From: Enterocloster sp963644495 | Lineage (GTDB): Bacteria; Bacillota; Clostridia; Lachnospirales; Lachnospiraceae | Reading direction: 5' to 3' | Assembly: GCA_963644495.1 (NCBI GenBank) | Contig: CAVIPV010000001.1 | Location: forward strand, 1-64,000 | Length of the DNA stretch: 64,000 nucleotides | Part shown: one piece after another, positions 59,740-64,000 of the stretch | How the letters are laid out: the number at the start of each line of letters is the position of its first letter | Numbering within the stretch: position 1 is the first letter of the stretch | The notes under the pieces: model-generated | What the model was told of the DNA's origin: nothing | Seen by the model: only the letters and a program-made list of their open reading frames with translations | Databases searched by the model: none | Position numbers and translations under genes: made by a program

Positions 59740-59979
59740 TCACTTCAATAAAACAGTCCGGAGCTCATGGCAGTATTCCAGAAATTCCTCATAGGTGATC
59801 CTTCCGTATTCCAGTGCATCCAGCTCATCCAGCTTTAAAGCCTCATCTGCAATGGTCTTGCTGTATTTCAGATAGATCTCGTTTCGCAGCCCTTCCTTGT
59901 TGGCCCGCACATGATTTCCGGCCTGAATATTGTGGATGCGGTTGTCCAGTTTTTCCTTGTCAGCAAGGGATGTTTGCAT
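59740..59979 (-). CDS. Small helical hypothetical protein with its own cassette promoter
   Basis: 79 aa, soluble, helical and charged, ending ITYEEFLEYCHELRTVLLK. No family recognised. The ATG at 59979 is the only possible in-frame start downstream of the promoter, because a TGA lies in frame 27 bases upstream. The ribosome binding site is weak (CTGGG). A full cassette promoter upstream and a strong terminator downstream make it a monocistronic gene of the regulon. A secretion chaperone, immunity protein or small regulator are all possible. No evidence selects between them. Confidence 0.6.
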   Translation of the reverse strand: MQTSLADKEKLDNRIHNIQAGNHVRANKEGLRNEIYLKYSKTIADEALKLDELDALEYGRITYEEFLEYCHELRTVLLK

Positions 59980-60013
59980 ATAATACCCAGAATGCGTAGT
60001 TTCTCATGACTGT

Positions 60014-60049
60014 ATTTTAACACAGGATGTAGGACAACTGTGGGACAAT
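60014..60049 (-). promoter_or_regulatory. Direct-heptamer cassette promoter of 79-aa gene
   Basis: Minus strand: ATTGTCC, CACA, GTTGTCC, 12 bp, TAAAAT with an extended TG. It has one mismatch in each heptamer and probably the weakest affinity along with the cassette at 62830. Confidence 0.76.
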
Positions 60050-60070
60050 GGGCAGGACATCTTCACATCC

Positions 60071-62758
60071 CTATTTCACATTTTCTTTCACGTTCTGTAT
60101 TTCCTGTTTACCTGCTAAAACAGGATCATGATGCACTGCTATCTTGTTCTCTGTCTTAAGTCCTGCTTCCTTCATCAGGCCCGCAATACCGCCTTCCACC
60201 AGACTGCGCTTAGGATCCTTGGGCGGTTCCTTTACATCTTCTTTCTTGTCAACCTCCTTGTCCGGCTCTTTTACATCTTCCTTCTTGTCAACCTCATTAA
60301 CCGGCTCTTTTACATCTTCCTTCTGGCCAATCTCATCAACCGCCTTAACTTCTTCTTTCTGGCCTTCTATATTAACAGCCTCTTCTTTATTAACAGCCTC
60401 TTCTTTTTGTTCCTCCGCTGCCTTGGCAAGCTTCTCTCTAAATGACCTGGATACATAGTAGGGATAATCACCTTGTATTTCAACATTATTATAGCTGGCA
60501 TCTGAAATACCATTGCCTCTGTTTCTCAATTGTTCCTTAAATAGTTCATCCTGAATCAGCATTTCTGTCAGGTTCTTCAGCTTTCCTCCATTTACAAGTT
60601 CATGGATGGTGCAGTCTGCATTGGGGTCCTTTGAAAGCGCCTCCTGTTCATCAATCAGCATCTTTTCGACCACTCTTCCTGCTGCCAGCTGCTTTGCCTG
60701 AGCCTCTTTCTTCTCATCTGACGGCTCTTTTTCTGCAAGCAGAGCCGGACGTTTGGCTTTTACGTCTTCAATATACCGGCTGACCTGCTCCGCTGCCGAA
60801 ACATGGTCCTTTGAAAGCTCCCGGCAGTCTTTTTTCAAATCTGTAATCTTTGAGAAAAGCTCTTTGCGTTTTTCTTTTTTCTCCAGTTCTTCCCTTTGCG
60901 CCTCTTGTCTTCTCTGCTCGGCTATTGCTTCCTGCTCCTGTGCCCGCGCACGTTTTTCCTGTTCTATGATGGCATTTTCTTCTTTCTCTCTTAAATAGCC
61001 CAGAGCACCTCCCTGATATCCGTTTTTCAGTGCCTCTATATACTCCGGGTCCTTCCTCAGTTCTGTATCCTTTTTCGCCTCAAGAGCCTGAGTGGCTATG
61101 TGTTCTTTTACATACTGGAGTTCCTCCAGCTTCTTTCTTGCAAATTCATTCATCTTTTTTGCAAGCTTCACACGCTTTCTCTCAAAGCCGTATCGGAAAT
61201 GTTCTCCCTTACGCTGTCTTATTTTGTAATCAAGATAATCCTGTGATCTGTCCCGAAGAAGTTTCAGCTGAGCACGCAGCAAAACGATGCTTTCCTGAGT
61301 CGGGAATCTGTCCAGCTTCTTATCCTGCAGATTTTCCAGTGCACCACGCATTCTTTCGAACTGATTGGAAGTACGGTGTTCACGGCTCCAGTCTTTACAG
61401 GTATCCATAAATCCCTTTACAGAATCCTCAAACCCGTCATTGACCAGATTTTCCGGTTCTGTTGCATATAGATTAAGCGGTCCTATATTGTTTAATCTCG
61501 TTGAACGTAAGACTGCTGTCTGAACTACCTTCTGGTTTTTGGCATCCAGCGTTTCACGACGGACTACACGCATAACCGGATCCTTATCCGGAAACATGAT
61601 GATCCGATCCTTTCGTTTATCCAGCCCAAAGCGGGTGATCTTCTCCTGGATCTGACCGGTAAGATTCGCCTGCTGACCCATACAATCCTGTGAAAACGCG
61701 TATCTCATACTCTCATCATGAGTTCCCTTCCGATTTGACGGCATCTCCAGATTCAGCGGTTCTTCTCTGTCGATCAGCTTAAAAGGATCGATCATGGAAA
61801 AATAAAAGTTTGACGCAATTTCTGCCTGTTTGATACTGTTGCCAACCTTATTTCCTTCTTCCTGTCTGTCCCGTTGAAACTGTTTCACCCCCTTCGGATC
61901 CTTAAGTCCTCCGAATTGGTTGATGTCGTCTGTGAATTTCTCAAGGTCCCATATAAAATTCAGATCCTGATCATCTGCAATCTTGTGGCACTGTTCCACT
62001 GTCGGATATCCCTGCTTTCCCGCTCTTCCGCTTAAGATATACGAAGCATAGGCAGGAACAATTCCACGCTTTTCTGCTGTAGCATTCAGTGTTTCCATTC
62101 CCATTTCCCAGAGACGTTCGCCAACCCGTTCACTTTCTTCTCTCGCCTTTTTCTCAGCCTCTTCTGCAGAAAGTGCTCCATCGGGCAAACCGGTATAATG
62201 TTTTTTCCGCACCTGGATAAACTGATCCTTTGTGATCTTCTTTGTTCCCAATGCCAGTAATGCCAGGAATTCCTGATTGTGCTCCCGGCTTTTGTCGGAG
62301 CCGTCTTCCCGGATCAGGTAGTTGCGCCACCGGGCAGTCGGCTTCACCTTACGCCCCTGCGCATCCCTCAGATCCAGAGCATCCAGAGCTGCATCAGCTG
62401 CAATATCCTTTTTTATAGTCTTTAAACAGGACTTTAAAAATGCATTCCGATCCTGCTTATATTGATCATATTTATCATTGCTTACGAAGATCTTCCGGCT
62501 TTTGTCATCATAGGCAAGATTTTTCGGCTGTTCTGTCCTTTTTAATTCCCTCTGCTCATCACAGAACTTTTTAAATGTTTTTTTCAGCTGACTCTTTTTC
62601 GGCTCTGCACGGTCCAGATCCTTCTTTACTTCTTCCAGCACCTTCTCCAGATCCTGATCGGTAATAGCGGCCATTCCCCCCTCAGCAATCTTTTCATTAT
62701 AAAGTTTCTGAAGTTTTTGTTTCAAAAGTTTTTCATAATAACTTCTCGTATTTCCCAT
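60071..62758 (-). CDS. Large predicted effector with shared helical module and tandem acidic-basic repeats
   Basis: 895 aa, with no signal peptide or membrane segment. The N-terminal 120 residues are helical and Lys-rich. Residues about 185-290 contain a helix-turn-helix-like segment (PAYASYILSGRAGKQGYPTV). The middle (about 425-560) contains the shared helical module, SNQFERMRGALENLQ, then LRDRSQDYLDYKIRQR and FERKRVKLAKKMNEF. A coiled coil follows (about 590-680), then three to four 13-residue repeats of the type KEDVKEPxxEVDK near the C-terminus, and a final GGIAGLMKEAG segment. No catalytic motif is recognised, so the activity may be novel. It is the first cassette-driven unit at the right side of the cluster. 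Confidence 0.65.
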   Translation of the reverse strand: MGNTRSYYEKLLKQKLQKLYNEKIAEGGMAAITDQDLEKVLEEVKKDLDRAEPKKSQLKKTFKKFCDEQRELKRTEQPKNLAYDDKSRKIFVSNDKYDQYKQDRNAFLKSCLKTIKKDIAADAALDALDLRDAQGRKVKPTARWRNYLIREDGSDKSREHNQEFLALLALGTKKITKDQFIQVRKKHYTGLPDGALSAEEAEKKAREESERVGERLWEMGMETLNATAEKRGIVPAYASYILSGRAGKQGYPTVEQCHKIADDQDLNFIWDLEKFTDDINQFGGLKDPKGVKQFQRDRQEEGNKVGNSIKQAEIASNFYFSMIDPFKLIDREEPLNLEMPSNRKGTHDESMRYAFSQDCMGQQANLTGQIQEKITRFGLDKRKDRIIMFPDKDPVMRVVRRETLDAKNQKVVQTAVLRSTRLNNIGPLNLYATEPENLVNDGFEDSVKGFMDTCKDWSREHRTSNQFERMRGALENLQDKKLDRFPTQESIVLLRAQLKLLRDRSQDYLDYKIRQRKGEHFRYGFERKRVKLAKKMNEFARKKLEELQYVKEHIATQALEAKKDTELRKDPEYIEALKNGYQGGALGYLREKEENAIIEQEKRARAQEQEAIAEQRRQEAQREELEKKEKRKELFSKITDLKKDCRELSKDHVSAAEQVSRYIEDVKAKRPALLAEKEPSDEKKEAQAKQLAAGRVVEKMLIDEQEALSKDPNADCTIHELVNGGKLKNLTEMLIQDELFKEQLRNRGNGISDASYNNVEIQGDYPYYVSRSFREKLAKAAEEQKEEAVNKEEAVNIEGQKEEVKAVDEIGQKEDVKEPVNEVDKKEDVKEPDKEVDKKEDVKEPPKDPKRSLVEGGIAGLMKEAGLKTENKIAVHHDPVLAGKQEIQNVKENVK
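60225..60365 (-). repeat. 39-bp tandem repeat encoding KEDVKEP units
   Basis: About three and a half 39-bp units at the 3' end of the 895-aa gene encode 13-residue repeats (KEDVKEP plus xxEVDK or xxEIGQ). Copy number may vary between strains. Confidence 0.75.
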
Positions 62759-62829
62759 CTTTTTACCCCTTTCCGGATGAATTCTCTCTTTAAGATTCTT
62801 TTTCCAATGGATCTCTTTCTCGTATCTTT

Positions 62830-62865
62830 ATCCTATCATGCCCTGTAGGACAAATGTAGGACATT
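62830..62865 (-). promoter_or_regulatory. Direct-heptamer cassette promoter of 895-aa gene
   Basis: Minus strand: AATGTCC, TACA, TTTGTCC, 12 bp, TAGGAT with an extended TG, about 70 bp before the ATG at 62758. The distal heptamer has two mismatches. It is the rightmost cassette of the window. Confidence 0.76.
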
Positions 62866-62871
62866 TTTCCT

Positions 62872-63807
62872 TTAGTTTTCTATACGGCTGTAAATATTTG
62901 CAAGGATCGCTCCGGAAATATTATGCCATACGGAAAAAATAGCTCCGGGAACGGTGGCCATAGCCAGTGTGGGAAAGGCAGTCCCTGCAAGGGAAGTGGC
63001 AAGACCGGAGTTTTGCATTCCCACCTCAATAGAGACAGCTTTTGTTTTTGAAGTCCCCATATGCAGCAGCTTTCCCACCCCGAAACCGCAGGCATAGCCT
63101 AAAAGATTGTGCAGGATCACAACAGCGAAGACAACCAGCCCGGTGGAAAGGATCTTCTCTGCATTGTGGGACACCACAGCGGCCACGATCAGGCAGATGG
63201 CGATGACAGAAACCGCCGGAAGAAGCTTCGTCAGCTTTTGCGTAACCGCTCCAAACAGCTTATTAATAAGAAAGCCCAGACCGATAGGTATGATGACCAC
63301 CTTGACAATGGAAAGGAACATACTCAGGGCGTCTACTGTCACCGTTGTCCGCAAAAGCAGATAGGTGATAGCCGGAGTCAGGATGGGTGCAAGAAGTGTA
63401 TTTACACTGGTCATGCCTACAGAAAGGGCAACGTCCCCTTTTGAAAGATAGGTGATCACATTGCTGGAGGTGCCGCCGGGACAGGTTCCCACCAGCACAA
63501 CACCGGCTAAAAGGGCGGCATCCAGATTAAAAATCTTCCCCAGAGTGAAAGCCAGCACCGGCATGATGGTAAACTGGGCAATACAGCCGGTGACGATATC
63601 CTTTGGTCTGGTAAAGACCAGCTTAAAGTCCTCCAGCTTCAAAGTCAGCCCCATACCGAACATGACTATCATCAGCAGGTAATTTACCCATGAGGTTCTG
63701 ATCCACAGACAGGTCCCCGGCATAAACAGTGCCAGTGCCGCAACCGCAAGCACGATGACCGCCATATATTTTCCTAAAGAATCACTGATTTTTTCTAATA
63801 CTCTCAT
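62872..63807 (-). CDS. Bile acid:sodium symporter (BASS) family transporter
   Basis: 311 aa with about nine to ten membrane helices. Family features: FGMGLTLKLEDF in the third helix region, GTCPGGTSSNVITYLSKGDVALSV (the conserved crossing helix with GG and SN), and IEVGMQNSGLATSLA near the C-terminal half (E-x-G-x-Q-N motif). BASS proteins import organic anions, from bile acids to pantoate or pyruvate precursors, with sodium. There is no cassette promoter before it, and its neighbour is of a different kind, so it probably marks the end of the secretion-related region. Substrate not deducible. Confidence 0.9.
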   Translation of the reverse strand: MRVLEKISDSLGKYMAVIVLAVAALALFMPGTCLWIRTSWVNYLLMIVMFGMGLTLKLEDFKLVFTRPKDIVTGCIAQFTIMPVLAFTLGKIFNLDAALLAGVVLVGTCPGGTSSNVITYLSKGDVALSVGMTSVNTLLAPILTPAITYLLLRTTVTVDALSMFLSIVKVVIIPIGLGFLINKLFGAVTQKLTKLLPAVSVIAICLIVAAVVSHNAEKILSTGLVVFAVVILHNLLGYACGFGVGKLLHMGTSKTKAVSIEVGMQNSGLATSLAGTAFPTLAMATVPGAIFSVWHNISGAILANIYSRIEN

Positions 63808-63869
63808 CCTGTTTTCTCCCCGTCAATAAGCATTTTTAACTTTCATTTCTGTTTTCCACAAACGGCAGG

Positions 63870-64000
63870 TCAGTTATTTCCCGAACCGGAGGAGTTTTGA
63901 ATCGGCATATAGCGGTAAAGGGCTCTTGCCGTTCCCTGAATAGGCATAGACTGTAAAATAACGCGTCCCGGCCCGGTGATCACCGTATTGAAGAAGCCTT
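63870..64000 (-). CDS. AIM24 / TIGR00266-family protein, C-terminal end only
   Basis: Only the last 42 or so codons are inside the window; the gene continues beyond the right edge. The translation contains FFNTVITGPGRVILQSMPI, then a short Tyr/Arg/Ser/Gly tail and TGA. This is the typical end of the AIM24-family beta-solenoid proteins (TGPGxVxLQTMP). These proteins are common in bacteria and of uncertain function. It lies about 60 bp upstream of the transporter gene in the same direction. Confidence 0.75.
   Translation of the reverse strand, partial: GFFNTVITGPGRVILQSMPIQGTARALYRYMPIQNSSGSGNN

Overview
The window looks like a chromosomal segment of a low-to-mid GC Gram-positive gut anaerobe, most likely a Lachnospiraceae-type Clostridia. 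This is inferred from strong AGGAGG ribosome binding sites, lipobox proteins, choline-binding-type wall repeats, a PrgI-type VirB3/VirB4 ATPase, and the way SpoIIE, RsbW and STAS proteins are combined. No rRNA, tRNA, CRISPR array, insertion sequence, integrase, relaxase or replication protein was recognised. There is no gene-free stretch longer than about 210 bases.

Layout. From 62.8 kb down to 10.6 kb every gene lies on the minus strand, and the first 10.5 kb holds divergent and convergent units. Four blocks can be separated. (1) Predicted cargo genes at 0.1-17.2 kb, 20.0-25.5 kb and 55.2-62.8 kb: five large paralogous kinase-like proteins with an intact NTDRHxxN and GIDNDNSFG pair, two papain-like cysteine protease candidates, and several coiled-coil proteins that share a helical module and a C-terminal motif. 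(2) A type IV secretion-like operon at 27.4-48.3 kb: VirD4 coupling ATPase, two VirB6-like membrane proteins, a VirB3-VirB4 fusion ATPase, a VirB2-like pilin, two Ig-like single-pass surface proteins, lipoproteins and two wall-repeat proteins. (3) A regulatory operon at 48.4-55.2 kb: HFLFN-type histidine kinase, response regulator with a SARP-like winged helix, RsbW-like kinase, SpoIIE phosphatase, a formyltransferase homologue and a MATE-HATPase fusion. Two STAS proteins sit in the neighbouring operons. (4) Apparently unrelated flanking genes at the right edge: a bile acid:sodium symporter-family protein and the end of an AIM24-family gene.

The strongest unifying signal is a 36-bp promoter cassette found 12 times: TTTGTCC, YACA, TTTGTCC, 12 bp, then TATAAT-like. 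The spacing never varies. Ten of the twelve have an extended -10 TG and none shows a -35 hexamer. The cassette precedes every cargo transcription unit, the secretion operon and the regulatory operon. Direct heptamers with an 11-bp period are the known kind of target for SARP-type winged helices, so the response regulator at 48.4 kb is the obvious candidate activator. It would also activate its own operon.

Interpretation (inference): this is a dedicated protein-delivering type IV secretion system with a kinase and protease effector arsenal, controlled by a two-component SARP regulon and linked to a partner-switch module. It has no visible DNA-transfer genes. Whether the targets are host or rival bacterial proteins cannot be told from the sequence.
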